DNA of 64,000 bases, taken from the IMG/VR virus record IMGVR_UViG_3300027747_002198, positions 62,001 through 126,000 of that record, one strand, 5' to 3'. The position numbers and the translations under genes were made by a program. Numbering within the stretch: the first letter of the stretch is position 1; each line of letters begins with the position of its first letter. This document shows, one piece after another, positions 41,034 to 50,046 of this stretch. The DNA comes from a virus. The notes beneath the pieces are model-generated. The model searched no databases. It was given only the letters and a program-made list of their open reading frames with translations, and was not told where the DNA came from.

Positions 41034-41736
41034 TTGTACCGGTAATCTAGGAGATTTTGCTAACGCATTACCTGTTATTTCAGGTTTATCATTATACGAC
41101 AAACGGCCAATCGATTTGGTCATCAAAGGTGAGATGCGTAAGTTTAATGGAATCAAAGAACTACTACTTCAACAACCTTGTATTAATTCGGTTGAATTTG
41201 ATGATGAAGTTTATTTCAATGGCGGAATTAATTTAAGTTCTTGGACTCGCATGGACCAAGATGATTCCAATCGACCAATTGAAACTTGCCGTTACGAAAA
41301 TTGGATAAGAGATAATTACAAATTAGATTTTAAGGTCGATGATGATTTTGAACTTCAGTTCACTCCAATGGAAGTTGAAAATACAGGCGATAAAACAGTT
41401 ATTGGTGATCGATGGAATCATGCAACAATCGACACTCGAAGAAAAACAAATGTGGTTGAACACGGAGCAAATCCGGATCCAGCAAAAGTATTCTATTTGG
41501 ACTATACAAAACCAATTTGTTACAATTTGTCGATAATTAAAAATAGTCCTCGACATTTTGTTACAACTTTTACTGGCATTGGTATTCTTGCTGATCTAAT
41601 GAATAAAGAAACCATTTGTTGTTGGGACGAAGATATGAGGATGTGGGATGGACATCCTGTTGAATACGACTTCATCCGCCATTACTATGGCAATCGTAAA
41701 TCAAAACTTGTTTATGTGAAAGATTTAGTAATATGA
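41017..41736 (+). CDS. Glycosyltransferase-like protein (GT-B, heptosyltransferase-like)
   Basis: This 239-residue protein starts MLIYVSCTGNLGDFANALPV, a strand and glycine loop typical of GT9-type transferases. Later it has the block HFVTTFTGIGILADLMNKET, where the family usually binds the nucleotide sugar. ATG 41017 is chosen as it starts the first strand and overlaps the previous gene by 17 bases. Confidence 0.6.
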   Translation: MLIYVSCTGNLGDFANALPVISGLSLYDKRPIDLVIKGEMRKFNGIKELLLQQPCINSVEFDDEVYFNGGINLSSWTRMDQDDSNRPIETCRYENWIRDNYKLDFKVDDDFELQFTPMEVENTGDKTVIGDRWNHATIDTRRKTNVVEHGANPDPAKVFYLDYTKPICYNLSIIKNSPRHFVTTFTGIGILADLMNKETICCWDEDMRMWDGHPVEYDFIRHYYGNRKSKLVYVKDLVI

Positions 41737-42440
41737 TTATTAATATTCGTAAAGGTGTTTTCGGCGATTGCATTCGTGGTGGTGATTTAGTTGCTATTGG
41801 AAATGTAGTAGAGCATTTAAGAAAAGTTAATAACAATCCTAACATTAGATTTTGGATTGATCCAAAAGCAACTAGTTCTGATAGATATGTTCAAGATTTT
41901 CATTCATTTTTAATTGCTATGACAGATTATTTTTCCTCATTTGAAGGCCAAGAAGAATTGCCATGGCGTAGAATTAATCTTTGGGATTTTCGTGATATCT
42001 CTGGTGATTTGGTTAAAATACCAAACACTAAAGAAATGAAAAAGAAAATTGTAATCTTTCCTTTGACAGATGCTCCATACAATCAATGGCGTAATTGGCC
42101 ACCACATCTATTATCAGAATTAATTAAAAAGTACGATGGTGAAGAATATAAAGATTATGTTAAAATAATTTGTTCTAAAAATTCAGCATATTATGGTGAA
42201 GAATGGACTTGTAGTACCGATATAATAGATAATCTAAACCATATTATGGATGCCGAAATCTTTGTTGGTGGTGACACAGGAACAACACATTTTGCATTTG
42301 CGCTTGACAGAGCACCTAAAGACCTGTTATACTATGGATCCAGTCGAGCATTGGTGCATACATTACCTTTCTATTTACTACAAGGTAAAGGTAAAGTTAC
42401 AAATTATTGGTTGGATTTTGAGGGCTCAAAATGGCAATAA
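41733..42440 (+). CDS. Glycosyltransferase family 9-like protein
   Basis: This 235-residue protein has IVIFPLTDAPYNQWRNWPPH and IMDAEIFVGGDTGTTHFAFALD, the latter the GT9 pattern (Asp-Thr-Gly followed by His). With the preceding gene it may form a two-domain GT-B pair. Acceptor unknown. Overlaps: four bases upstream, ten downstream. Confidence 0.7.
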   Translation: MIINIRKGVFGDCIRGGDLVAIGNVVEHLRKVNNNPNIRFWIDPKATSSDRYVQDFHSFLIAMTDYFSSFEGQEELPWRRINLWDFRDISGDLVKIPNTKEMKKKIVIFPLTDAPYNQWRNWPPHLLSELIKKYDGEEYKDYVKIICSKNSAYYGEEWTCSTDIIDNLNHIMDAEIFVGGDTGTTHFAFALDRAPKDLLYYGSSRALVHTLPFYLLQGKGKVTNYWLDFEGSKWQ

Positions 42441-43084
42441 ATGATACAGCAGCAATTGTTACCGCTTTTTTTGGTAACAATGAAAATTTCTTTTATAAAC
42501 AAAACATGGCTAGAACTCTATGTAGAAACATAAAACGTTCTGATATATTTACTTGTTTGGCTTCACACTCCACTATTGATGAGAAAACTCAATCTTACAC
42601 TAATATTTCAATTTATGATGCAGACAATAGTTTTCAGATTAATGGAAAACCAAACGTAACACACAATCATGGTGTGGCAGAGTTAACTTCAATGCACAAT
42701 GCAGTAAATGCCCTTAAACGATTTGGTTTTAAATACATTATCAAATTTCCATTTGACATTGTTCCTGAAATGGATTTTACTAAACTAATAGACGATTGCA
42801 AAGCAACAGGTAAAAAATTAGTAACGGGAAGATGGGACAACGATATTACTATTGGTACTTTTGCCTTCTTTGCTGAAATTGACTTTTTCTTAGAAACATT
42901 TTCACTCGATGAAATATATCGGTGTGACAAAGATTTAGAATATGCTTGGTTTGATTCGGTAAATGAAAAAGGTTTATTGGAACAAGTACATTTTTGTAGT
43001 GGTTATAATAATTTTATGGGAAATAATATGACACAATATTCAGAAGGTGCTGGCACGAAAGTGTTGCAGTATCCATTTAGATGA
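42431..43084 (+). CDS. Glycosyltransferase-like protein
   Basis: This 217-residue protein has IVTAFFGNNENFFYKQNMAR, HNHGVAELTSMHNAVNALKR, YIIKFPFDIVPE (acidic site) and AWFDSVNEKG. Probably GT-A-like, family not identified. It lies within the sugar cluster and overlaps both neighbours. Confidence 0.55.
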   Translation: MAINDTAAIVTAFFGNNENFFYKQNMARTLCRNIKRSDIFTCLASHSTIDEKTQSYTNISIYDADNSFQINGKPNVTHNHGVAELTSMHNAVNALKRFGFKYIIKFPFDIVPEMDFTKLIDDCKATGKKLVTGRWDNDITIGTFAFFAEIDFFLETFSLDEIYRCDKDLEYAWFDSVNEKGLLEQVHFCSGYNNFMGNNMTQYSEGAGTKVLQYPFR

Positions 43085-43773
43085 AAACACTTGGTATAAC
43101 TTGTATTGACGCTTACACATATACTCCTACAATAAAAGCGTTAAGAAAAACATTAGAAACACTAGATGGTTTATTTGATATTAAAACGGTATATTGGTTT
43201 AGTGACATTGACTTTCCTGAACCAATTGAGTATAATGTTAATTGGGTCAAAGTTAACCGATTTAAGAAATATACTGATGAATATAATTATATCACACTTA
43301 AACTTTTACCACATGTTGCAAAAGAAGATTATAACCTAATCATTCATGCTGACGGTTTTGCCGTTAATCGTGATGCGTGGGATCCAAAATTCTTAGAATA
43401 TGATTATCTTGGTGCTCGTTGGCCAAGTGGCGGTGTTGGCAACGGAGGTTTCTGTTTGCGTAGTAAAAAATTACTTGACGCTTTATTAGAACTAGAAGTA
43501 GGTTATAAAACATCCGATTTTCCTCAGGATGTTATAAACAATTATGAAAACTATGTGTTTGATGCATTTGGTGATAAAGTTATTCCGGAAGATAACACTA
43601 TTTGTAAAATTTATAGGCCGACACTTGAACAGAAATATGGCATCAGATTTCCTGATGGAGATATCATAGATAAGTTTAGTATTGAACACAACATGAGTTC
43701 TCCTTGGCTAGGAAAAAGCTTAGGTTTTCATGGAAAACATGGCGTAGCAACACATTATGGAATTGAACTATGA
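43081..43773 (+). CDS. DUF5672-like glycosyltransferase
   Basis: This 230-residue protein has YNLIIHADGFAVNRDAWDPK, YDYLGARWPSGGVGNGGFCL and RSKKLLDALLE, the layout I recall as DUF5672, an uncharacterised glycosyltransferase family of LPS loci and marine phages. Substrate unknown. Overlaps neighbours by four bases. Confidence 0.8.
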   Translation: MKTLGITCIDAYTYTPTIKALRKTLETLDGLFDIKTVYWFSDIDFPEPIEYNVNWVKVNRFKKYTDEYNYITLKLLPHVAKEDYNLIIHADGFAVNRDAWDPKFLEYDYLGARWPSGGVGNGGFCLRSKKLLDALLELEVGYKTSDFPQDVINNYENYVFDAFGDKVIPEDNTICKIYRPTLEQKYGIRFPDGDIIDKFSIEHNMSSPWLGKSLGFHGKHGVATHYGIEL

Positions 43774-45065
43774 ATGAAAATAAAGAAATTACCCAAAAAA
43801 TTATTGAAGCATTATCACAGTCGGTTAGACCAAAGTATGTAAAAAATTACGATGACTTTGAAGAAGGTCAATATGTGCAATACTCCGGTCAGCTTTGGGA
43901 TGACAAAGAAGTTTATGCGGCTATTGATGCAATACTACATGGCAGTTGGGTTGTTGCAGGTGAAAAGGTTGCACAATTTCAAAACAAGTTTAGCAAAAGA
44001 TTTAATGTAAAATATTCTCACATGGTAAATTCAGGCAGTTCTGCTGATTTAATTTTGGTTGCCGCAGCCAAAAAGAGATTGCAATGGAATGATGATGATG
44101 AAGTTATTGTATCACCGGTCGGATTCCCAACAACTATCTCAAGTATTGTACATAATAAGTTAAAACCTGTTTTTGTTGATATCGAATTGAATACACTCAA
44201 CTTTGATGTGAATTTAATTGAGAAAAAGATTACAAGTAAAACAAAAGCGATATTTGTTTCTCCCGTTCTTGCTAATCCTCCAGATATGGACAAGTTGGTT
44301 GAAATCTGCAAGAAACACAACATAGTTTTACTCGGCGATAATTGTGATTCTTTAGGTACTCTATGGAAAGATAAATTGATTACCGACCTGTATTATGCTT
44401 GGTCAACATCATTCTATCCTGCACACCATATCAGTACAGGTGAAGGCGGTATGGTGTGTTCTAATGATGAAGAATATATCAAAGAAGCAAGAAGTTTTTC
44501 TTGGTGGGGCCGTGACTGTTATTGTGTTGGTGCTAATAATCTTTTAGAATGTGGTACTTGCGGAAAACGATTTGATAATTGGTTAGATGATTATGATGGT
44601 ATCATTGACCACAAATATGTGTTTACCAATATGGGGTACAATCTTAAACCCTTAGATTTGCAAGGTGCGATTGGTATTGAACAGTTGAAGAAGTTTGATT
44701 TCTTAGAAGGCTCACGCAGAACATATAAAGAAAAAATACAACAATATATTGAATCTAATATTGATGAGGTTCGTGTTATTCGAGCAACTAAACATTCTGA
44801 TCCGTCTTGGTTTGGAGTTCCAATTTATTGTGAAACACAAGGATTAAAAGAAATGTTGGTTTCACATTTTGAAGAAAACAAAATTCAAACAAGAAACTAT
44901 TTTGCTGGAAACATTTTGTTACATCCTGGTTTCAAACATTTAGATGATTACAAATTGTATCCAAACTCAAACTTAGCATTAAGCAATGTGTTCTTTCTAG
45001 GTTGCTCTCCATTATATAATGAAAAGATATTACACTATATTGAAAAGGTCTGTAAAAAATGGTAA
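43770..45065 (+). CDS. rfbH: RfbH/E1-like sugar 3-dehydratase (DegT family)
   Basis: This 431-residue protein has the PLP-enzyme fold with GSSADLILVAAAKK, GDNCDSLGT, and TSFYPAHHISTGEGGMV near residues 213-229, where His replaces the usual PLP-binding lysine, as in CDP-4-keto-6-deoxyglucose 3-dehydratase. The Cys cluster in WGRDCYC and ECGTCGKRF fits the [2Fe-2S] site of that enzyme. It makes 3,6-dideoxyhexoses of O-antigens. Overlaps neighbours by 4-7 bases. Confidence 0.88.
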   Translation: MNENKEITQKIIEALSQSVRPKYVKNYDDFEEGQYVQYSGQLWDDKEVYAAIDAILHGSWVVAGEKVAQFQNKFSKRFNVKYSHMVNSGSSADLILVAAAKKRLQWNDDDEVIVSPVGFPTTISSIVHNKLKPVFVDIELNTLNFDVNLIEKKITSKTKAIFVSPVLANPPDMDKLVEICKKHNIVLLGDNCDSLGTLWKDKLITDLYYAWSTSFYPAHHISTGEGGMVCSNDEEYIKEARSFSWWGRDCYCVGANNLLECGTCGKRFDNWLDDYDGIIDHKYVFTNMGYNLKPLDLQGAIGIEQLKKFDFLEGSRRTYKEKIQQYIESNIDEVRVIRATKHSDPSWFGVPIYCETQGLKEMLVSHFEENKIQTRNYFAGNILLHPGFKHLDDYKLYPNSNLALSNVFFLGCSPLYNEKILHYIEKVCKKW

Positions 45066-45889
45066 ATCTATTTGGTAAAGGTTTTGTTGGCCTTAGATAT
45101 TGTGAAATGGTACCTGAGGTCCGAGCAAACCAAAGAAATGATTATGATGTTTGTGAAAAAGATGTACTTTACATGATATCAACAATTCATAACTATCATG
45201 TTTGGACCAATCCTTATCTAGATATTGAAACTAATTTATCGACACTTATAGAAGTATTAGAATCATTTAGAAAATTTGATGGTGGTGGTACATTCAATTT
45301 TATTAGTTCTTGGTTTGTTTACGGTACGGTACCTTTGCCAGCGAGAGAGGATGCTCATTGTGATCCTAAAGGATTTTATAGTATCACCAAACGAACAGCA
45401 GAACAATTACTAATATCTTATTGCGAAACATATAAATTAAATTATAGAATTATTCGTTTACCCAACGTGTTAGGCGAAACAGACAGTAAAGTTTCAAAAA
45501 AGAAAAACGCATTACAATATATGTTGCGTCAAGTTCAAAGTAATGAAACATTAAGTTTGTATGATGGTGGCCATGCACTTAGAGATTATATGTATGTGGA
45601 TGATGTTGTCCGAGCAATACATTTGATTCTAGAAAAAGGTAATCAAAACGAAATCTACAATATTGGTACTGGAGTTGGAGTATCAGTTAGACAATGCCTT
45701 GATTATGCTATAAAAAAGATAAACTCCACTTCAAAAATCGAAGTAATAGAACCGGCCGAGTTTCACAAAGTGGTACAAACGGTAAATATGGTAATCGATA
45801 ATACCAAAATTAAGAACCTAGGATTCTTGCCAAAATACACAATTTATGATATAATTGACAGGTTGTTAGAGAAAAACCCAACAATTTGA
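45059..45889 (+). CDS. NAD-dependent sugar epimerase/dehydratase
   Basis: This 276-residue SDR enzyme has GKGFVGLRYCEMV (shortened NAD loop), ISSWFVYGTVPLPARE, FYSITKRTAE with Y and K as YxxxK, RIIRLPNVLGE, RDYMYVDDVVRAIHL and YNIGTGVGVSVRQC. It probably acts on the product of the dehydratase upstream. Last gene of the sugar cluster, followed by a late promoter. Confidence 0.85.
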   Translation: MVNLFGKGFVGLRYCEMVPEVRANQRNDYDVCEKDVLYMISTIHNYHVWTNPYLDIETNLSTLIEVLESFRKFDGGGTFNFISSWFVYGTVPLPAREDAHCDPKGFYSITKRTAEQLLISYCETYKLNYRIIRLPNVLGETDSKVSKKKNALQYMLRQVQSNETLSLYDGGHALRDYMYVDDVVRAIHLILEKGNQNEIYNIGTGVGVSVRQCLDYAIKKINSTSKIEVIEPAEFHKVVQTVNMVIDNTKIKNLGFLPKYTIYDIIDRLLEKNPTI

Positions 45890-45945
45890 CGAGTATATAT
45901 CTAACCCAACCTTTTGATGGTTTGGTGGTGTAGTTTCAAAAGTTG

Positions 45946-45953
45946 TATAAATA
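45946..45953 (+). promoter_or_regulatory. Late promoter box TATAAATA
   Basis: Exact late consensus in the 108-base gap after the sugar cluster. AAGGAAATTA and the ATG at 45998 follow. CTTTTGA/TCAAAAG (45911-45943 region) forms an inverted repeat just before it. Starts the run of probable packaged-protein genes. Confidence 0.78.
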
Positions 45954-45997
45954 AGCAATCGGCAACCAAAGTGTGTTGCATATCTAGAAGGAAATTA

Positions 45998-47170
45998 ATG
46001 AGGTCTTTTACAAGCTTTCTTACCGAAGAAGTTGAGGGTGAAAAACTCAAGCATATAACTCATGCTGAAGATAGACCATTACAACATGGCGCCAAAGGTT
46101 TTACCCACGCATATAATGCTATGCAACAAGTTCACGACCATATTAAGTCTGGTGGAAATAGTTCTGCTTTGACAATGAAATATGATGGTTCTCCTGCTGT
46201 GGTATTTGGTCGTCATCCAGAAAATGGCAAGTTTTTTGTAGCTAGTAAATCTGCCTTCAACAAAAATCCAAAGTTAAATTACACCCACGATGACATCGTT
46301 AAGAACCATGGACACGCACCAGGCCTCGTAGAAAAACTCCACTCAGCATTGAATCATCTTAAAAAAATAGCACCTAAAACTGGTGTATACCAAGGAGATT
46401 TGATGTATTCTGAGGGAGATAAAACCGATACCAAAAAAGGTGTTTCTTTTACCCCAAATACCATTACCTATACCGCCAAAGATGAGCAGGCAGATAAAAT
46501 TCGTAAATCTAAATTAGGCGTTATTGTTCACACGCAATATCACGGTAATAATATTCAAACTATGGGTGCCGATCCACATCCAGATTTGCATAATTTTACA
46601 CAGCACCCCGATGTATGGCATAAGTCAGCTAATCATGATACGAAACATATACATTATTCTGAGGAAGATCAAAATCAATTTAAATCCCATCTAGATGCTG
46701 CTAAAAAAATACATGACGAACATAAAAAAAACATGTACAAGGCAACAGAACCCCATCGTGGCGAAGCAAGTCACTTAGAAACATATATTAACCATACTGT
46801 TAGGACCGATGAAACTCCTACTTCTGCTGGATTAAAGAAACATATTCAATCCAAATATGATAAAATGGCTAGTAAGTTAAAAACACCTGCGGCCCAAAGC
46901 AGAAAAAATACTGAAGCAAAATCACATATGAATTATATTGATGCTAATAAGCAACACTATGATAATCTTTTAGCTATGCATAGCCATTTACAAATGGCAA
47001 AAAATGTGTTGGTATCTACACTAAATCAACATGAAGGTGGACTCGAACATCATATTGACAGCAAAAGAAGTGGTCCTGAAGGATTTGTTGTTAATCATGC
47101 CGGAGAGCCAACTAAATTGGTTGATAGAAAAGAGTTTGCTAAAGCTAATTTGTTAAAGGTGAGAAAATGA
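45998..47170 (+). CDS. Ligase-like nucleotidyltransferase with capsid-targeting-like leader
   Basis: This 390-residue protein has MRSFTSFLTEE at the start (like the T4 capsid-targeting signal), then TMKYDGSPAVVFGRHPENGK, a KxDG motif of the DNA/RNA-ligase and capping-enzyme superfamily, with KFFVASKSAFN and GVYQGDLMY as later motifs. The C-terminal half is His/Lys-rich and helical. I recall the family as DUF6267 (unverified). ATG 45998 with AAGGAAA is used, not the longer upstream frame. Overlaps the next gene. Confidence 0.72.
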   Translation: MRSFTSFLTEEVEGEKLKHITHAEDRPLQHGAKGFTHAYNAMQQVHDHIKSGGNSSALTMKYDGSPAVVFGRHPENGKFFVASKSAFNKNPKLNYTHDDIVKNHGHAPGLVEKLHSALNHLKKIAPKTGVYQGDLMYSEGDKTDTKKGVSFTPNTITYTAKDEQADKIRKSKLGVIVHTQYHGNNIQTMGADPHPDLHNFTQHPDVWHKSANHDTKHIHYSEEDQNQFKSHLDAAKKIHDEHKKNMYKATEPHRGEASHLETYINHTVRTDETPTSAGLKKHIQSKYDKMASKLKTPAAQSRKNTEAKSHMNYIDANKQHYDNLLAMHSHLQMAKNVLVSTLNQHEGGLEHHIDSKRSGPEGFVVNHAGEPTKLVDRKEFAKANLLKVRK

Positions 47171-48171
47171 AAAATTTATTTGATGTAATTGATCGTGAAT
47201 TAATCATTGAAGCGGTCGGCCGTGGATTTCTTACATCTTCAGGTTTGGATTCCGAACGGCAAGAAAAGAAGTATATTGATCCTCATATCGGTGGAACCGA
47301 ATATACTCATGAATTAGGCAAAGCACACAAAGATATTCCTGTTGGTTCTAAGTTGAGATTAACGGGCAAAGAAAGAATTGAAGGCAAGTTGCATGTACGA
47401 GCTATTAATGACGCAACTAGAGAAGAACATTTAATACCTGCATCAAAGATACATAAACCAGGTGAAGCACCAAAGAATAAAGGCTTGGATTATGAAACTC
47501 AAACTTTTCAGAGATTTCAAAGAGCAGGTATTACACCTTTAGACGCAAAGAGTGCAGGTTCAACTGGTGGCACCGATGTTACTATTGTTAATAAAAAGAA
47601 AAAAACAACACACAAAGGTCGTATTAAGAGTGCTGAAGATTTAATCCACGGAGAAGTAAAAGAAGGTGTGACGGCAGCTATGGGTCAACTAACAATACAC
47701 CATGATCCAGCTAAAGGTGGTTGGCATGTTGGAGATAAAGCAAAAAATTTAAGGCCAAACTACGCCAAAGCAATTGAAGATGCGGGTATCATTAAAATGA
47801 TGAATAAAAAATATAATCCCGATAAACATGATATACCAACAACTGCAAGTGGTCGTGCCAAATCGATTAGTATTAAACATCCTAATTTAGATCCGGCCGT
47901 ACATTATTTAAATGACCATCATGTTCATGTATTGCATGTTGGTAGTGGTTATGGAACATATAAAGTGGGCGAAAAAGATCCTACTGGCCACGGATTACCA
48001 GCAGTTTCAGGCAAAGGCGAATTTATAGTTCGTGAAAAACAAGCAGGCAACAAAAAGGCAAGGACTGTTATGTTCAAACCTGACGGAGTAAAAGGCTTAA
48101 ATAAAAGCCATGTGAATCTAGATGATGACGAACATTTAGAACATTTTGCAAAAACATTAGGACATAGATGA
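47167..48171 (+). CDS. Possible PD-(D/E)xK nuclease-like protein with leader
   Basis: This 334-residue protein begins MKNLFDVIDRELIIEAVG, a capsid-targeting-like leader with IIE as possible gp21 cut. Around residues 115-165 SAGSTGGTDVTIV and LIHGEVKEGVTAAMGQLTIH give D...ExK spacing of the PD-(D/E)xK nuclease fold. A Gly/His-rich end with HHVHVLHVGSGYGTYKVG follows. Nuclease activity is inferred only. It overlaps both neighbours by four bases. Confidence 0.6.
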   Translation: MKNLFDVIDRELIIEAVGRGFLTSSGLDSERQEKKYIDPHIGGTEYTHELGKAHKDIPVGSKLRLTGKERIEGKLHVRAINDATREEHLIPASKIHKPGEAPKNKGLDYETQTFQRFQRAGITPLDAKSAGSTGGTDVTIVNKKKKTTHKGRIKSAEDLIHGEVKEGVTAAMGQLTIHHDPAKGGWHVGDKAKNLRPNYAKAIEDAGIIKMMNKKYNPDKHDIPTTASGRAKSISIKHPNLDPAVHYLNDHHVHVLHVGSGYGTYKVGEKDPTGHGLPAVSGKGEFIVREKQAGNKKARTVMFKPDGVKGLNKSHVNLDDDEHLEHFAKTLGHR

Positions 48172-50045
48172 AATCATTCTTACAGCTTATCGAAGAACAA
48201 GAAGCCACGAAGAAACCCGTGGTAATGGCCTTTGGTCGGATGAACCCTCCAACAACAGGTCATTTGAAATTAATTGATAAAGTTAAATCGACCGCAGAAA
48301 AAATGGGTGCCAAGCACACCGTTGTGGTTTCACACTCACAAGATTCCAAAAAGAATCCTTTATCTACTGAACAAAAAATTAAACATCTAAAACGGTATTC
48401 ACCAGGAACACATTTTGAAGCGGCTTCTAAAGATCAACCAACAATATTGCATCATGCTTCTCGATTACACACAGCTGGTCATGATCATTTAGTTGTGGTC
48501 GGGGGTTCTGACCGAGTTAAAGAAATGCACGATTTATTACACAAGTATAATGGTGTTGAAGGTAAACACGGACATTTCAATTTTAAGAAAATAGAAGTTC
48601 GTTCCGCTGGTCATCGTGATCCTGATGCCGAAGGCGCAGAAGGCATGTCTGGTACCAAAATGAGAGAACATGCAAAAAATAAAGATTTTTCATCTTTCCG
48701 TCAAGGTGTTCCAGGTCATGTTTCCGACCAACACGCCAAAGAACTGATGAATGATGTCCGTAAGGGTATGGGATTAAACGAACAAGTAAACCGTGGACAA
48801 TTTAAAGCTATTTTTGTTACCGGCGGTCCTGGTTCTGGTAAAGATGTTATTATTCGTGAAGCTATTGCCGAATCTAAAGCCGTTGAAATTAACTCGGTAC
48901 AAGCATTTGAATATCTTGCCGATAAACAAAAACTATCAGAAAAATCTGGTGACTTCCGTAGAGAATCTATTCGTAATCGTGGTCCATTAATAATTAATGG
49001 TCCAGCAGACGATAAGGATCGTATTCTCTATATCAAAGAAGAACTAGAAGATTTAGGTTACTCGACCTTGATGATTTTTGTTGAGGCTTCTAATGAAGCC
49101 AGCCAAGAAAGAAATAGCAAGTTATCTAGAATGATGGTCGAATCCATACGTCAGGACAAATGGTTGAAGTCTAAAGAAAATTTTAAATTATATAATCAAT
49201 TATTTGATGATTTTATTAGTTTTGACAACAATAAATCCATCGAATATATAGAAGAAGATATAACAAATACTTACCACAACATTAATACTTTTATTGATAA
49301 TAAAGTACAAAATGAAGTCGCTTTTGACTGGTTAGAAAAGCATAATAGGTTAAATAAAGGTAATATCTTCAAGGAAGAAAAAAATGTTCAAAAAATTAAT
49401 AGATTTCTTAAAATTAAAACCGGTGGCCCCAAAGCAGACGGTCCAGCCTCCATTCCCGCTGACAACAGAGCAGGCAGCCCAAACTCAGACAACGTTAAGT
49501 GGGACGCCAACAAAAGAACAAAAACCTACACGTTCGGCCAAAACGCCGGAGTCTACGCAGAAGCCCAAACGCCCACGCTCGCCAAAAGGTCAGAGCCAAA
49601 AGAGCCCAGCTTCCAACAAGATAAAGAAAAAACAAAGTTAAAGAAACGTGGTGATAGAACAATAAGCCCAGCTCGTGTTGGTCGACCAGATGGTATTGGC
49701 CAAGAATATGATACACGAGCAGGTGGTCAAGGTGCTGCAGCGGGCGCCGGACTTGGCCAGAATGTAGGCGAAACGATAGAATATAGTAACGCAAGTCAAA
49801 ATGGTACAACAATGCTTGGGGCTAAGTTAGAACCAAATCCATTAACGGAAAAGAAACCATTTAAGAAGTTTAGAAAGAATATTAAAGAATTTAATGGGTA
49901 TCAAAATGATACCGAATCCGGTCTTGGTGGAGTATTAGGCGGCGCAAGTAACAAAGAAGGTATGGATTCATATAAAGATACATCGAGAAACATACAAAAC
50001 GATTATGGTCTTAAAATAAAAAAGAAAAAGAAACAGGAGAAATAA
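48168..50045 (+). CDS. Nucleotidyltransferase-kinase fusion with leader
   Basis: This 625-residue protein starts MKSFLQLIEEQ (capsid-targeting-like). Domain 1 (about 15-205): VMAFGRMNPPTTGHLKLI (TxGH) and MSGTKMREHA, a cytidylyl/adenylyltransferase fold. Domain 2 (about 212-400): AIFVTGGPGSGKDVIIREA, a P-loop kinase. The combination resembles NadR. A low-complexity tail contains GGQGAAAGAGLGQN and ends Lys-rich. Codons 406-490 have unusual C-ending bias and overlie a second ORF at 49384. Confidence 0.78.
   Translation: MKSFLQLIEEQEATKKPVVMAFGRMNPPTTGHLKLIDKVKSTAEKMGAKHTVVVSHSQDSKKNPLSTEQKIKHLKRYSPGTHFEAASKDQPTILHHASRLHTAGHDHLVVVGGSDRVKEMHDLLHKYNGVEGKHGHFNFKKIEVRSAGHRDPDAEGAEGMSGTKMREHAKNKDFSSFRQGVPGHVSDQHAKELMNDVRKGMGLNEQVNRGQFKAIFVTGGPGSGKDVIIREAIAESKAVEINSVQAFEYLADKQKLSEKSGDFRRESIRNRGPLIINGPADDKDRILYIKEELEDLGYSTLMIFVEASNEASQERNSKLSRMMVESIRQDKWLKSKENFKLYNQLFDDFISFDNNKSIEYIEEDITNTYHNINTFIDNKVQNEVAFDWLEKHNRLNKGNIFKEEKNVQKINRFLKIKTGGPKADGPASIPADNRAGSPNSDNVKWDANKRTKTYTFGQNAGVYAEAQTPTLAKRSEPKEPSFQQDKEKTKLKKRGDRTISPARVGRPDGIGQEYDTRAGGQGAAAGAGLGQNVGETIEYSNASQNGTTMLGAKLEPNPLTEKKPFKKFRKNIKEFNGYQNDTESGLGGVLGGASNKEGMDSYKDTSRNIQNDYGLKIKKKKKQEK
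49384..49641 (+). CDS. Candidate overprinted ORF, 85 residues, inside the fusion gene
   Basis: This +1-frame ORF has GGAAG about ten bases upstream and starts MFKKLIDFLKLKPVAPKQT. The rest is rich in Pro, Thr, Ser, Lys and Gln, ending PRSPKGQSQKSPASN and a Lys run. The host frame shows an abrupt change to C-ending codons over just this span. That may reflect selection on both frames, or a GC-rich insert. No homology known. Confidence 0.4.
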   Translation: MFKKLIDFLKLKPVAPKQTVQPPFPLTTEQAAQTQTTLSGTPTKEQKPTRSAKTPESTQKPKRPRSPKGQSQKSPASNKIKKKQS

Positions 50046-50046
50046 A

